Assembly (NCBI RefSeq): GCF_017352115.1
Contig: NZ_CP071448.1
Span: 1,054,001 to 1,118,000 of the forward strand
DNA: 64,000 bases
Source of the DNA: Flavobacterium endoglycinae
GTDB lineage: Bacteria; Bacteroidota; Bacteroidia; Flavobacteriales; Flavobacteriaceae
Reading direction: 5' to 3'
Below, piece by piece: positions 1-8,430 of the stretch. The notes beneath the pieces are model-generated. The model was not told the DNA's origin. It did no database searches and worked only from the letters and a program-made list of their open reading frames with translations. The position numbers and the translations under genes are program-made. The stretch's first letter is position 1, and each line of letters starts with the position of its first letter.

Positions 1-7
1 ATAAACG

Positions 8-892
8 ATGAAAACAAAGATTTACATAATAACATTCATAATGTTAATATTATCTTGTGGACAAACTAATGAGAAGAAAAACAAAATATTGGATAAAAAA
101 CAGCCTGTTGTAAAAACGTTTGAGCAAAGAGAAAAAGATCGTTTAAAGAAAAGAGCTAAAATTGAAAAAGAGGAAAAAATAGATAGCATAAGGTTAGATA
201 AAGTTTTATCTGACGCTTTGAAAATAGCTTCTCTGGAAATCAAACAAAATAAATTTCAAAAGAAATATAAAGTTAGACCTGATAACGAATATGATGTTGA
301 AGTTGAAATAAATATAGGTGATTATTTCATAAAAAATAATCCTCAACTTATTATCCGAAGATTAGAACCTAATAATGTACATATAGATATTTATTCTAAG
401 GATGGAAATAAATTTAAAAAAGTTCTATCTCATAAACAATGGAATTTAACATACGTAAATGACACAATCAGAGATATTAATGGAGACAATTTAAAAGATT
501 TTGTTATTAATTGGTATGGTGCAACTGGATGTTGCTTAAAAGGATTTAGCGATGTTTACTTGCTTAGAAATGATAAGAAAACATTTTCTAAAAATTTTGA
601 ATTTATCAATCCTACTTTCTCTCCTCGTGAAAAAATAATAAGAGGAGTTACTTATGGTCATCCTGGACATACTGAAATGTATAAATATAAATGGAATGGC
701 GAGACAGTTGACACCTTAGAGTATGTCTATTATGAAACTATCGAGAATGAGAAAAAAACTGGAAAAATAGTTATTTCAAAAAAAAGAGCTTACAGCAAAG
801 ATAAAAAAAACATAAAAAAACTAAACTCAATACCTGCTGAATATAAAAAAATTGAAGGTTTTGATTGGTTTACTGGAAATTTCCTTAAATAG
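8..892 (+). CDS. Putative lipoprotein of unknown function
   Basis: The 294-residue product begins with a lipoprotein signal peptide: a hydrophobic stretch at residues 4-15 followed by the lipobox LILSC, giving lipidated Cys17. A Lys/Glu-rich, probably coiled segment follows (residues 22-65). Around residues 150-165 there is a DINGDNLKDF stretch resembling the Asp/Asn-rich calcium loop of FG-GAP/VCBS-type proteins, followed by a Gly-Cys-Cys motif. I do not recognise the family. The start is the first ATG, seven bases into the window, and its promoter would lie outside. It is followed 18 bp later by a GNAT gene on the same strand. The location in the cell envelope is inferred from the lipobox only. 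Confidence 0.7.
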   Translation: MKTKIYIITFIMLILSCGQTNEKKNKILDKKQPVVKTFEQREKDRLKKRAKIEKEEKIDSIRLDKVLSDALKIASLEIKQNKFQKKYKVRPDNEYDVEVEINIGDYFIKNNPQLIIRRLEPNNVHIDIYSKDGNKFKKVLSHKQWNLTYVNDTIRDINGDNLKDFVINWYGATGCCLKGFSDVYLLRNDKKTFSKNFEFINPTFSPREKIIRGVTYGHPGHTEMYKYKWNGETVDTLEYVYYETIENEKKTGKIVISKKRAYSKDKKNIKKLNSIPAEYKKIEGFDWFTGNFLK

Positions 893-910
893 AAAAATAT
901 AAGATAGGAT

Positions 911-1360
911 ATGATTAACCTAAATCGTACAAATTCAGACGATATTGATTTTATCAATCTGGTTGCTTTATTAGATCAAGATTTGGCTATTAGAGACGGA
1001 GATGATCATGCGTTTTACAATCAGTTTAATAAAACCGATAAAATAAAACGCACAATTGTTTATTACGAAAACGGAGTTCCTGTTGGCTGTGGCGCTTTTC
1101 GTGAAAAAGAAAGTGACAAAACCGAAATCAAAAGAATGTATGTTCATCCTGATTATCGCAAAAAAGGAATTGCATCAGCGGTTTTAAACGAATTAGAAAT
1201 CTGGGCTAAAGAAGTCGGTTATAGTTATACGATTCTCGAAACCGGAAAAAATCAGCCTGAAGCCATCAACTTATATCAAAAATTAAATTATACCATAATA
1301 CCGAATTATCCGCCTTACGAGAAAATGGATAATAGTGTCTGCATGCAAAAGACTTTATAA
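911..1360 (+). CDS. GNAT family N-acetyltransferase
   Basis: The 149-residue product has the GNAT fold signature: a beta-strand segment GVPVGCGAFRE, the acetyl-CoA pyrophosphate-binding loop HPDYRKKGIA (Q/RxxGxG/A type) near residues 78-87, and a C-terminal NLYQKLNYT motif (the usual yxklGF) near residues 124-132. It would transfer an acetyl group from acetyl-CoA to an amine, but the substrate cannot be read from the sequence. It lies 8 bp upstream of the GH3 gene and is probably co-transcribed with it, which could hint at an amino-sugar or muropeptide substrate. That link is inference only. Confidence 0.85.
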   Translation: MINLNRTNSDDIDFINLVALLDQDLAIRDGDDHAFYNQFNKTDKIKRTIVYYENGVPVGCGAFREKESDKTEIKRMYVHPDYRKKGIASAVLNELEIWAKEVGYSYTILETGKNQPEAINLYQKLNYTIIPNYPPYEKMDNSVCMQKTL

Positions 1361-1368
1361 TAATAAAA

Positions 1369-2976
1369 ATGACAGCTGAAGCTCTACGACAAAGAATAGG
1401 ACAATTTTTCTTTCCTGCAGTATTCATCAACGATACTGAAGAAAATATTCAAGAAACCGAACGTCTCATTAAAGAATATAATATTGGCGGACTTACCTTT
1501 TTCCATAGTCGTGCAAGCGCTGCCACAAATTACGAAAGCAAGCAAAAAATTGTTTTTAACGATGACAGTTACGAAAAAATCAAAGCGTTAATTGTTCGTT
1601 ATCAAAAAGCTGCTTCCACTCCACTTTTAATTAGTATTGATGCCGAATGGGGTTTGGCAATGCGCATCGAGAAAACACCGCAATATCCGTATGCGATTAC
1701 GCTTGGCGCTTTGCCGGAGAATAAATCAAATTTGGTTTACGAAGTGGGAAAACAAATTGGTTTGGATTTAAAAGCTGCTGGAATTCATTACAATTTGTCG
1801 CCTTTGGCAGATATCAATAATAATCCGAACAATCCGGTTATTGGCTATCGTTCTTTTGGTGAAAACAAAGAAAAAGTTGCCAATTTTGCTGTTGAATATC
1901 TAAAAGGAATGTCGGAAGTTGGCGTTTTGGGCTGTCTGAAACATTTTCCCGGACACGGAAATACCAATGTAGATTCGCATTTAGGATTACCGGTTTTAAA
2001 AGAAACTTTAGAGGAATTATTAGAAAACGAATTATATCCTTTCATCAAAGGAATCGAAAACAATGTCGACTCTATTATGATTGGACATTTGGCTGTTCCG
2101 AGTTTAAATGAAGGGAAAGATACTTCTGCAACATTATCAAAAGGGATAATTCAGGATCTTCTGCGTGACAAATTAGGTTACGACGGTTTAGTAATTTCTG
2201 ATGCTTTAAACATGCACAGTGTTTCGAAATTGTACGAGACAAAAGGACAGTTAGAATGGGAAGCTTTCAATGCTGGAAATGATGTTTTATGTTTTGCCGA
2301 AAATGTTCCCGAAGGAATTGAAGCTATTTATAAAAATGCTTCGCCAGATCGTATTTTTGAAAGTTATAACAGAATCATGAAAGCGAAAGAAAAAGCAGGA
2401 ATCCTTTCTGGAAATACTGCCGTTTCAGGCGAATTAAATTTCGAAAAAACATCTCAACTGAATCTTGAAATTGCTCAAAATGCAATTACGAAAATTATTG
2501 ATAACGGAATTTTAGATTTAGCTGTTGAAGCTCAGAAAAACAGTAAATTAGCCAAACTCAGTTTGTATAAAAATACCGAAAATACATTTTTCAAAACTTT
2601 AAATTCAAAATTACCTTCACCTGAATTTGCTTTCGAAAGTTTAGAAACTTCGGATATTTCGTCTATTAACAATGAATTAGAAAATTTCGAAACGATAATT
2701 GTTTCATTATTTGTCCCAAAGGCAAAACCTTTGAATAATTTTGAAGTAAATAATGAAGTTTTTGAACTGCTTTCTAATCTTTTACAAACCAAAAAATGCA
2801 TTATTTACGTTTTCGGAAATCCGTACGTTTTACCACTTATTCCAAATCTTAAAAAGGCTTCAGGATTAATTCAGGCTTATCAAGATTTTGAAGAATTTCA
2901 AAAAACAGCAGGAATTCAATTTTTAGAAAAAAATAGTTCCAATGGCATCTTACCTGTAAATATTGATATTCAATAG
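1369..2976 (+). CDS. Glycoside hydrolase family 3, beta-N-acetylhexosaminidase (NagZ-like)
   Basis: The 535-residue product shows the diagnostic GH3 beta-N-acetylglucosaminidase motif KHFPGHG followed by DSH (residues 191-204). The His of DSH is the general acid/base in NagZ-type enzymes. The nucleophile is Asp278 in VISDALNM. ISIDAEWGLAMR near residues 89-99 is the conserved substrate-pocket segment. A C-terminal extension of about 190 residues resembles the second GH3 domain and makes the protein longer than the single-domain NagZ of enterobacteria (~340 residues). No signal peptide is visible, so a cytoplasmic role in cleaving GlcNAc from recycled muropeptides is likely. Assignment to family is firm; substrate is inferred from the motif. 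Confidence 0.88.
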   Translation: MTAEALRQRIGQFFFPAVFINDTEENIQETERLIKEYNIGGLTFFHSRASAATNYESKQKIVFNDDSYEKIKALIVRYQKAASTPLLISIDAEWGLAMRIEKTPQYPYAITLGALPENKSNLVYEVGKQIGLDLKAAGIHYNLSPLADINNNPNNPVIGYRSFGENKEKVANFAVEYLKGMSEVGVLGCLKHFPGHGNTNVDSHLGLPVLKETLEELLENELYPFIKGIENNVDSIMIGHLAVPSLNEGKDTSATLSKGIIQDLLRDKLGYDGLVISDALNMHSVSKLYETKGQLEWEAFNAGNDVLCFAENVPEGIEAIYKNASPDRIFESYNRIMKAKEKAGILSGNTAVSGELNFEKTSQLNLEIAQNAITKIIDNGILDLAVEAQKNSKLAKLSLYKNTENTFFKTLNSKLPSPEFAFESLETSDISSINNELENFETIIVSLFVPKAKPLNNFEVNNEVFELLSNLLQTKKCIIYVFGNPYVLPLIPNLKKASGLIQAYQDFEEFQKTAGIQFLEKNSSNGILPVNIDIQ

Positions 2977-3034
2977 ATTACAATTAAAGATAACCAAAAT
3001 TTATCAACTTATAAATTTTTATAATCACATCTTA

Positions 3035-3066
3035 TTGTAAGTACCTGTACTTATGCCCTACTTTTG
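3035..3066 (+). promoter_or_regulatory. Bacteroidetes-type promoter of the peroxiredoxin operon
   Basis: A TTG (3035-3037) and a TACTTTTG box (3059-3066) are separated by 21 bp. This matches the flavobacterial TTG-N17-23-TAnnTTTG promoter. The box lies 33 bp before the peroxiredoxin ATG. Confidence 0.7.
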
Positions 3067-3099
3067 CACCAAATAAATTTTTAACGTAAAACGAATATT

Positions 3100-3738
3100 A
3101 TGTCTTTAGTAGGAAAAAAATTCCCAAGTATTGCAGTAGATGCTATCTCTGAAATGGGTGACAATTTAAAAATCAACATTTTTGAAGAAGCAGTAAACAA
3201 CAATAAAAAAGTACTTTTATTTTGGTACCCAAAAGATTTTACTTTTGTATGTCCAACTGAATTACACGCCTTTCAAGCTGCATTACCAGAATTTGAAAAA
3301 AGAAATACTATCGTAATTGGTGCTTCTTGTGACACAAACGAAGTTCACTTTGCTTGGTTAAATACTCCAAAAAACAATGGTGGAATCGAAGGTGTTACTT
3401 ACCCAATCTTGGCTGATACAAACCGTAACTTAGCTAACATTTTAGGTATTCTTGATATCGAATCTACAAGCTACAGCGAAGATACAGATTCAGTTATCAT
3501 CGAAGGTTCAAACGTAACTTACAGAGCTACTTACCTAATCGACGAAACTGGAAAAATTTTCCACGAAAGCGTAAACGATATGCCATTAGGACGTAACGTA
3601 AACGAATACTTAAGAATGGTTGATGCTTACACACACATCCAAACTAAAGGTGAAGTTTGTCCTGCTAACTGGGAAGCTGGTAAAGAAGCAATGTCTGCTG
3701 ACAGAGTTAGTACTGCTGAATACTTAAGCGCAAACTAA
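3100..3738 (+). CDS. 2-Cys peroxiredoxin (AhpC/Prx1 type)
   Basis: The 212-residue protein reduces hydrogen peroxide and organic peroxides using two cysteines. The peroxidatic Cys51 sits in DFTFVCPTE, the signature of the AhpC/Prx1 class, and the resolving Cys187 sits in GEVCPANW near the C-terminus. Both are present, so the enzyme should be a typical homodimeric 2-Cys peroxiredoxin. It has its own promoter and is followed, after a 236-bp repeat-rich gap, by thioredoxin, the probable reductant. The codon usage looks that of a highly expressed gene. Cytoplasmic; no signal peptide. Confidence 0.95.
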   Translation: MSLVGKKFPSIAVDAISEMGDNLKINIFEEAVNNNKKVLLFWYPKDFTFVCPTELHAFQAALPEFEKRNTIVIGASCDTNEVHFAWLNTPKNNGGIEGVTYPILADTNRNLANILGILDIESTSYSEDTDSVIIEGSNVTYRATYLIDETGKIFHESVNDMPLGRNVNEYLRMVDAYTHIQTKGEVCPANWEAGKEAMSADRVSTAEYLSAN

Positions 3739-3747
3739 TTTTTTATA

Positions 3748-3961
3748 AAGGTACAAAGGTTCAGAGGTACAAAGTGGCAAAGTTTTTTTTTGCTACGTAC
3801 AAACAAAGTCAAATACTTTGCCCCTGAACTTTTGTTACCTTAAATTCCTTTCTAAATTAAATAAATGCAAAGGTCAAAATGCAAAAATCTTATTTGCATA
3901 CTACCTCATAGACAGAGTTTTCAAAACTTTGTCACTTTGAACCTTTGCCACTTTGAACCTT
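3748..3961. repeat. Intergenic inverted repeat between peroxiredoxin and thioredoxin
   Basis: The gap contains a left arm (3748-3790) built of units like AAGGTACAAAGG and AAAGTGGCAAAG, and a right arm (3922-3961) carrying their reverse complement (ACTTTGAACCTTTGCCACTTT). A third partly complementary segment lies at 3815-3841. The arms could fold into a long stem in RNA or DNA. I recall similar AAGGTTCAAAGTGGCAAAGG-type repeats between genes of flavobacteria. It could be a mobile palindromic element or an mRNA-processing or termination structure that uncouples the two genes. Confidence 0.7.
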
Positions 3962-3974
3962 AAAAAATAAACAA

Positions 3975-4283
3975 ATGTTAATCGACTTAAACGAAGATAC
4001 GTTAGCAGATTTAGTTGCTAAAAACGAAAAAGTAGTAGTACAATATTCAGCTTCATGGTGTGGAAATTGCCGTATTATGAAACCAAAATTCAAAAAATTA
4101 GCAACAGAAAATGAAGCTATTACTTTTGTTTTGGTTGATGCAGAAAATTCTCCAGAATCAAGAAAATTAGCTAACGTAAGCAACTTGCCTACTTTCGCTA
4201 CTTTCGTAAACGGACAATTAGTTGGCGAAACTCAAACCAACAAACAAGAAGTTTTAATCGATCTAGTGAACGCTATTGTTTAA
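3975..4283 (+). CDS. Thioredoxin-like protein with WCGNC active site
   Basis: The 102-residue protein is a single thioredoxin domain. The redox motif is Cys29-Gly-Asn-Cys32 in SASWCGNC; classical thioredoxin has CGPC, so the second variable residue is changed. The cis-Pro region NLPTFATFVNG near residues 66-76 is present. There is no signal peptide, so it is cytoplasmic. Its place directly after the peroxiredoxin suggests it is the dedicated electron donor to that enzyme. The CGNC dipeptide should shift the redox potential, but the size of that effect cannot be read from sequence. Confidence 0.88.
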   Translation: MLIDLNEDTLADLVAKNEKVVVQYSASWCGNCRIMKPKFKKLATENEAITFVLVDAENSPESRKLANVSNLPTFATFVNGQLVGETQTNKQEVLIDLVNAIV

Positions 4284-4301
4284 TTGGTTATTTGTTTATT
4301 C

Positions 4302-4317
4302 GTTTAATCGATTAAAC
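4302..4317. repeat. 16-bp perfect palindrome
   Basis: GTTTAATCGATTAAAC is a perfect palindrome in the 66-bp gap between thioredoxin and the next small gene. It is followed by a partial copy (ACGATTTAACGTTTAAAC). It is either a small intergenic repeat or a binding site for a dimeric regulator. Confidence 0.45.
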
Positions 4318-4349
4318 AAAAAAACGATTTAACGTTTAAACAAAAAATT

Positions 4350-4607
4350 ATGAAATTACCAGTAATCAAACATTTAACACAATTCATTGAAGAAAACGAT
4401 CAGGATTACATCATCGAAACGATCGAAGTTCTAGAAGCCATGACTGAAATTCCTTCTCTTAAAGACGAAGAATTGGACGTAATCGGCGAATTGATTTCAA
4501 ATATGTACGGCGCCCTTGAAGTACAAAAATTGGTAGCTCAGGGAACAGACAAAAAAGAAGCTTTAAATACGTTTATGAAACGTGTTTTAGGATCTATCGA
4601 TAAATAA
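4350..4607 (+). CDS. Small conserved protein, possibly DUF6952 family
   Basis: The 85-residue acidic protein is mostly helical by eye, has no signal peptide, no cysteine and no recognisable catalytic motif. From memory it resembles the DUF6952 family of Bacteroidetes, whose members sit next to thioredoxin/peroxiredoxin genes, as here; I could not verify this. The position suggests an accessory role in the peroxide-defence operon. A terminator hairpin follows 45 bp after the stop. Confidence 0.65.
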   Translation: MKLPVIKHLTQFIEENDQDYIIETIEVLEAMTEIPSLKDEELDVIGELISNMYGALEVQKLVAQGTDKKEALNTFMKRVLGSIDK

Positions 4608-4651
4608 TCGAGCCTCTTTTTTCAAGAAAAAAACAAAAAAACATGACTGAG

Positions 4652-4685
4652 AAAGCGTTTCTATATTTTAGGACGCTTTTTTTTG
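4652..4685 (+). terminator. Rho-independent terminator after the peroxide-defence operon
   Basis: The stem AAAGCGT (4652-4658) pairs with ACGCTTT (4673-4679) across a 14-nt loop and is followed by a T run. Confidence 0.65.
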
Positions 4686-4689
4686 TTTA

Positions 4690-4984
4690 CAGTGATCAGT
4701 TTTTAAATCTTCAGTCGCAGTTCTCAGTATTCAGACAATGTTTTGTCAGGCTGAGTGAAGTTGAAGCCCACATAAGTAACTCCACATTCAAAATCAAACT
4801 TTGACAAAGTTGAACGTAAAAAAGTATCAAAACTAAAAGAACAATATTCACTTAAAATTAAAGTTATCACTAGAATAATCTGCGATAATAAACTGCAAAT
4901 TCGTGAATTCGGGGCTATTCAAAAACCATCCTAAATCTATCCTTAAACCCATAACAAATACTTTTAGATTCAAATATTAATCCT
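4690..4984. repeat. Gene-free stretch with degenerate dispersed repeats
   Basis: The 411-bp gap before tpx holds no plausible gene. At 4690-4740 there is a run of CAGT-type words (CAGTGATCAGT, CAGTCGCAGT, CAGTATTCAG). At 4744-4769 there is a TGTCAGGCTGAGTGAAG motif. Both resemble dispersed intergenic words that I recall from Bacteroidetes genomes, but copy number outside the window cannot be checked. Confidence 0.4.
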
Positions 4985-4992
4985 TACTTTTG
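4985..4992 (+). promoter_or_regulatory. Promoter -7 element of tpx
   Basis: TACTTTTG matches TAnnTTTG and lies 26 bp before the tpx ATG. It is identical to the box before the peroxiredoxin gene. No clear -33 TTG is seen at the expected spacing. Confidence 0.6.
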
Positions 4993-5018
4993 AACCTCAT
5001 TAATTTTAAACAAAAATC

Positions 5019-5516
5019 ATGGCATCAATCACATTAGGAGGAAATCCAGTTCATACATCAGGCGAATTACCAGCAGTTGGATCGCAATTAGCTGACTTTA
5101 AATTAGTTCAAAATGATTTATCAGTTGCTTCTTTAAGTACTTTCGCTGGTAAAAAATTAGTTTTAAATATTTTCCCAAGTGTTGATACAGGAACTTGTGC
5201 AGCATCTGTTAGAAAATTCAACGAAAGTGCAAGCGGATTAGAAAACACTACTGTTTTATGTATTTCTAGAGATTTACCTTTCGCACAAAAACGTTTTTGT
5301 GGCGCTGAAGGCTTAGAGAATGTTGTAAACTTATCAGATTTTCAAACTGGTGCTTTTGGTAAAGCAAACGGACTAGAAATCGTTGACGGACCTTTAGCAG
5401 GATTACACTCAAGAGTTATTATTGTTGTTGATGCTAATGGAAAAGTTCTTCATACAGAACAAGTTGCTGAAATTGCAAACGAACCAAATTACGAAGCCGC
5501 TTTAGCTGCACTATAA
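5019..5516 (+). CDS. tpx: Thiol peroxidase Tpx
   Basis: The 165-residue protein is an atypical 2-Cys peroxiredoxin. The peroxidatic Cys60 lies in DTGTC and the resolving Cys94 in RFCGAEG, matching Cys61 and Cys95 of E. coli Tpx, and the length is the usual ~165. It reduces peroxides in the cytoplasm with thioredoxin as donor. It has its own TACTTTTG box and sits about 700 bp downstream of the thioredoxin, forming a second peroxide-detoxifying unit. The DAG kinase gene starts 13 bp after its stop, so read-through to the envelope genes is possible. Confidence 0.95.
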   Translation: MASITLGGNPVHTSGELPAVGSQLADFKLVQNDLSVASLSTFAGKKLVLNIFPSVDTGTCAASVRKFNESASGLENTTVLCISRDLPFAQKRFCGAEGLENVVNLSDFQTGAFGKANGLEIVDGPLAGLHSRVIIVVDANGKVLHTEQVAEIANEPNYEAALAAL

Positions 5517-5529
5517 TATACTCGCTCTA

Positions 5530-5904
5530 ATGGAGTTTCAAAAAGACAATACTTTTGTTACAGGTCGCTTAAAAAGCGTTACATATGCTTTTAAAGGAGC
5601 TGTAAAATTAATAAAAACAGAACACAGCGTTATGGTTCAATTCTCATTGGGAATTATCATGACTATTGCTGGGTTCTATTTTCACATTTCACAAACCGAA
5701 TGGCTGTGCCAAACATTAGCCATCGGTTTGGTTTTAAGCATTGAAGGATTAAATACAGCAGTTGAAAAAATTGCTGATTTTATTCATCCTGATTACAGCA
5801 GACGAATCGGATTTATTAAAGATATTGCTGCAGGAGCGGTATTTTTTGCCGCAATGACAGCAATTGCAATAGGTTTAATTATTTATATTCCAAAATTTAT
5901 ATAG
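5530..5904 (+). CDS. dgkA: Diacylglycerol/undecaprenol kinase family (DgkA-like)
   Basis: The 124-residue membrane protein has the DgkA family's core: an N-terminal amphipathic segment, three hydrophobic helices, and the conserved EGLNTAVEK motif (family ENTAIE) near residues 72-80, followed by the DIAAGAVFFA helix. Family members phosphorylate diacylglycerol or, in many bacteria outside the Proteobacteria, undecaprenol, to recycle the cell-wall lipid carrier. Which lipid is used here is not visible. It lies between tpx and ftsK with short gaps (13 and 14 bp). Confidence 0.9.
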   Translation: MEFQKDNTFVTGRLKSVTYAFKGAVKLIKTEHSVMVQFSLGIIMTIAGFYFHISQTEWLCQTLAIGLVLSIEGLNTAVEKIADFIHPDYSRRIGFIKDIAAGAVFFAAMTAIAIGLIIYIPKFI

Positions 5905-5918
5905 GCAGGAACATAAGA

Positions 5919-8378
5919 ATGGCAAAAAGTAAAAAAGAAACTGTAGACAAAAAAACCGAATCAAAAACTGCAGGCATTAGATCCTGGAAACTAAACAAAC
6001 CTCAAAGATTTGTTTTGGGATGCCTTTTGGTACTCTTTTCTATTGCATTGTTAGTCGCATTTATTTCATTTTATGTTAACGGACAATGGCAGACAGACCA
6101 AAGTTCGGTTAACAGTCTTGGCGATCGTACAGAAGAAGTAGAAAACTGGCTTGGGAAATTCGGGGCTTACCTTGCTGATTTGATTGTTTATAGAGGTTTC
6201 GGTCTTGCTTCTTTTATATTTGTCCGTTTATTTTTCCTTACCGGATTATTTCTGGCATTGGAACTTTCAACCAAAAAACTAAAAAACACTTGGTTTTGGG
6301 ACATTTTTGCTATTATTATTGTTTCAATCCTATTTGGTTTTTTTGCCACTTCAGCTCCAGAATTAGGCGGAACTATTGGTTATGAATTAAATCTTTTTCT
6401 TCAAGATTACATCGGAAAAACAGGAACTTTACTAACACTGCTTTTCGGATTAATTGTTTATTTAATCTTTAAGATAAAAGTTTCTCCAGAAAAAATTCAG
6501 TCTTATTTTGATTCTACTAAAAAAGAATTCAAATCAGAATTAAATTCTATTAAAACTGTTCAGCCAGCACAACAATCACAAGAAGAACCTGAAAGTGCTT
6601 ATAATCTGGAAGAATTTGCGATTGAAGAAGATCCTGAATTAGACAACATCCATCTAAAAACAGTTGACACACAATTCGAACTCAATAAAGAAGCTTTAAA
6701 ACCAACAATTTCTCATTCATCTGAAATTGAATTAAATCCGATTTTAAAACCAATTCAGCCGCCGCCAACGCAAATTACAGCCACTCCAGACGAGGCTTTT
6801 GTCATTGAAAAGGCAGAAGAAGAAGATATTATTGAAGAAAACCTGGCTTCTCGCCTAGTTGCTGATTTCGGATTATTTGATCCAACTTTGGATTTATCGA
6901 ATTATAAATTCCCAACCATCGATTTGTTAAAAGAATATTCGACTGGAGGAATTACGATCAATCAAGAAGAATTAGAAGAAAATAAAAACAGAATTGTAGA
7001 CACACTTCGTAACTACAAAATTGAAATTGCACAGATTAAAGCAACCGTTGGTCCATCGGTAACTTTGTATGAAATTGTTCCAGAAGCTGGAATCAGAATT
7101 TCCAAAATTAAGAGTTTAGAAGATGATATTGCGTTATCATTATCAGCATTAGGAATTCGTATTATTGCGCCAATTCCAGGAAAAGGTACTATCGGTATTG
7201 AGGTTCCAAACAAAAACCCAACTATGGTTTCCATGAAAAGCGTTATTGGAGCAGCTAAATTCCAAGAAGCTGAAATGGAACTTCCAATTGCTTTAGGAAA
7301 AACTATTTCTAATGAAACTTTTGTGGTCGATTTAGCCAAAATGCCTCACTTATTAATGGCGGGTGCTACTGGACAAGGTAAATCGGTTGGATTAAATGCG
7401 GTTTTAACTTCGCTTTTATACAAAAAACATCCTGCAGAAGTAAAATTCGTTTTAGTCGACCCGAAAAAAGTAGAACTTACGCTTTTCAATAAAATAGAAA
7501 GACATTATTTAGCCAAACTTCCTGATACAGAAGATGCTATTATTACTGATAATGCAAAAGTAGTTAATACCTTAAATTCGCTTTGTACCGAAATGGACAA
7601 TCGTTATTCTTTATTAAAAGATGCGATGGTTCGTAATATTAAAGAGTACAACGAAAAATTCAAATCCAGAAAATTAAATCCAGAAGCCGGCCACCGATTT
7701 TTACCATACATTGTTCTGGTTGTCGACGAGTTTGCCGATTTAATTATGACTGCTGGAAAAGAAGTCGAAGTTCCTATTGCGCGTCTTGCGCAGTTAGCCC
7801 GTGCAATTGGTATTCACTTAATTATTGCTACACAAAGACCTTCTGTAAACGTTATTACAGGTTTAATTAAAGCGAATTTCCCTGCCAGAATTGCTTTTAG
7901 AGTAACTTCTAAAATTGACTCAAGAACCATTTTGGACACACAAGGAGCCGATCAGTTAATTGGACGAGGAGATTTATTATATACAAACGGAAACGACGTT
8001 ATTCGTGTGCAGTGTGCTTTTATTGACACGCCTGAGGTTGAAAAAATTACAGATTTTATTGGTTCACAAAAGGCATATGCCACAGCTTATTTGCTTCCAG
8101 AGTTCGTTGGAGAAGAAAATGGCATCAATCTTGATGTGGATATTTCCGAAAGAGATGCCTTATTTAGAGAAGCGGCTGAAATTATTGTCAACGCACAGCA
8201 AGGTTCTGCTTCATTACTGCAGAGAAAATTAAAATTAGGATACAACAGAGCCGGTCGTTTGATCGATCAGCTGGAAGCAGCAGGAATTGTTGGTCCATTC
8301 GAAGGCAGTAAAGCCAGAAGCGTGAATATTTCAGATTTAAGTGCTCTTGATCAATTTTTTAATAATGAACAAAATTAA
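5919..8378 (+). CDS. ftsK: DNA translocase FtsK
   Basis: The 819-residue protein couples chromosome segregation to division. Residues ~25-195 contain four hydrophobic membrane helices, followed by an acidic/Pro-rich linker (~200-300), the alpha/beta motor and the gamma winged-helix (~750-815). The Walker A motif is GATGQGKS (482-489). Walker B is VLVVDEFADL with Asp603-Glu604. The RPSVNVITGLIKANFPARIAF segment is characteristic of FtsK/SpoIIIE. The linker is short compared with E. coli FtsK. The lolA-like gene follows and its reading frame opens inside the ftsK 3' end, but its likely start is 52 bp downstream of the ftsK stop. Confidence 0.96.
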   Translation: MAKSKKETVDKKTESKTAGIRSWKLNKPQRFVLGCLLVLFSIALLVAFISFYVNGQWQTDQSSVNSLGDRTEEVENWLGKFGAYLADLIVYRGFGLASFIFVRLFFLTGLFLALELSTKKLKNTWFWDIFAIIIVSILFGFFATSAPELGGTIGYELNLFLQDYIGKTGTLLTLLFGLIVYLIFKIKVSPEKIQSYFDSTKKEFKSELNSIKTVQPAQQSQEEPESAYNLEEFAIEEDPELDNIHLKTVDTQFELNKEALKPTISHSSEIELNPILKPIQPPPTQITATPDEAFVIEKAEEEDIIEENLASRLVADFGLFDPTLDLSNYKFPTIDLLKEYSTGGITINQEELEENKNRIVDTLRNYKIEIAQIKATVGPSVTLYEIVPEAGIRISKIKSLEDDIALSLSALGIRIIAPIPGKGTIGIEVPNKNPTMVSMKSVIGAAKFQEAEMELPIALGKTISNETFVVDLAKMPHLLMAGATGQGKSVGLNAVLTSLLYKKHPAEVKFVLVDPKKVELTLFNKIERHYLAKLPDTEDAIITDNAKVVNTLNSLCTEMDNRYSLLKDAMVRNIKEYNEKFKSRKLNPEAGHRFLPYIVLVVDEFADLIMTAGKEVEVPIARLAQLARAIGIHLIIATQRPSVNVITGLIKANFPARIAFRVTSKIDSRTILDTQGADQLIGRGDLLYTNGNDVIRVQCAFIDTPEVEKITDFIGSQKAYATAYLLPEFVGEENGINLDVDISERDALFREAAEIIVNAQQGSASLLQRKLKLGYNRAGRLIDQLEAAGIVGPFEGSKARSVNISDLSALDQFFNNEQN

Positions 8379-8430
8379 CCCCATCATGAGAACAAAAATT
8401 CAGGAAATCAAAAACAATTCTATCACTAAC

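Noticed and set aside
8341..8430. Upstream start for the LolA-like gene inside ftsK
   Set aside because: It adds 30 residues in front of a clean signal peptide and overlaps the ftsK coding end.
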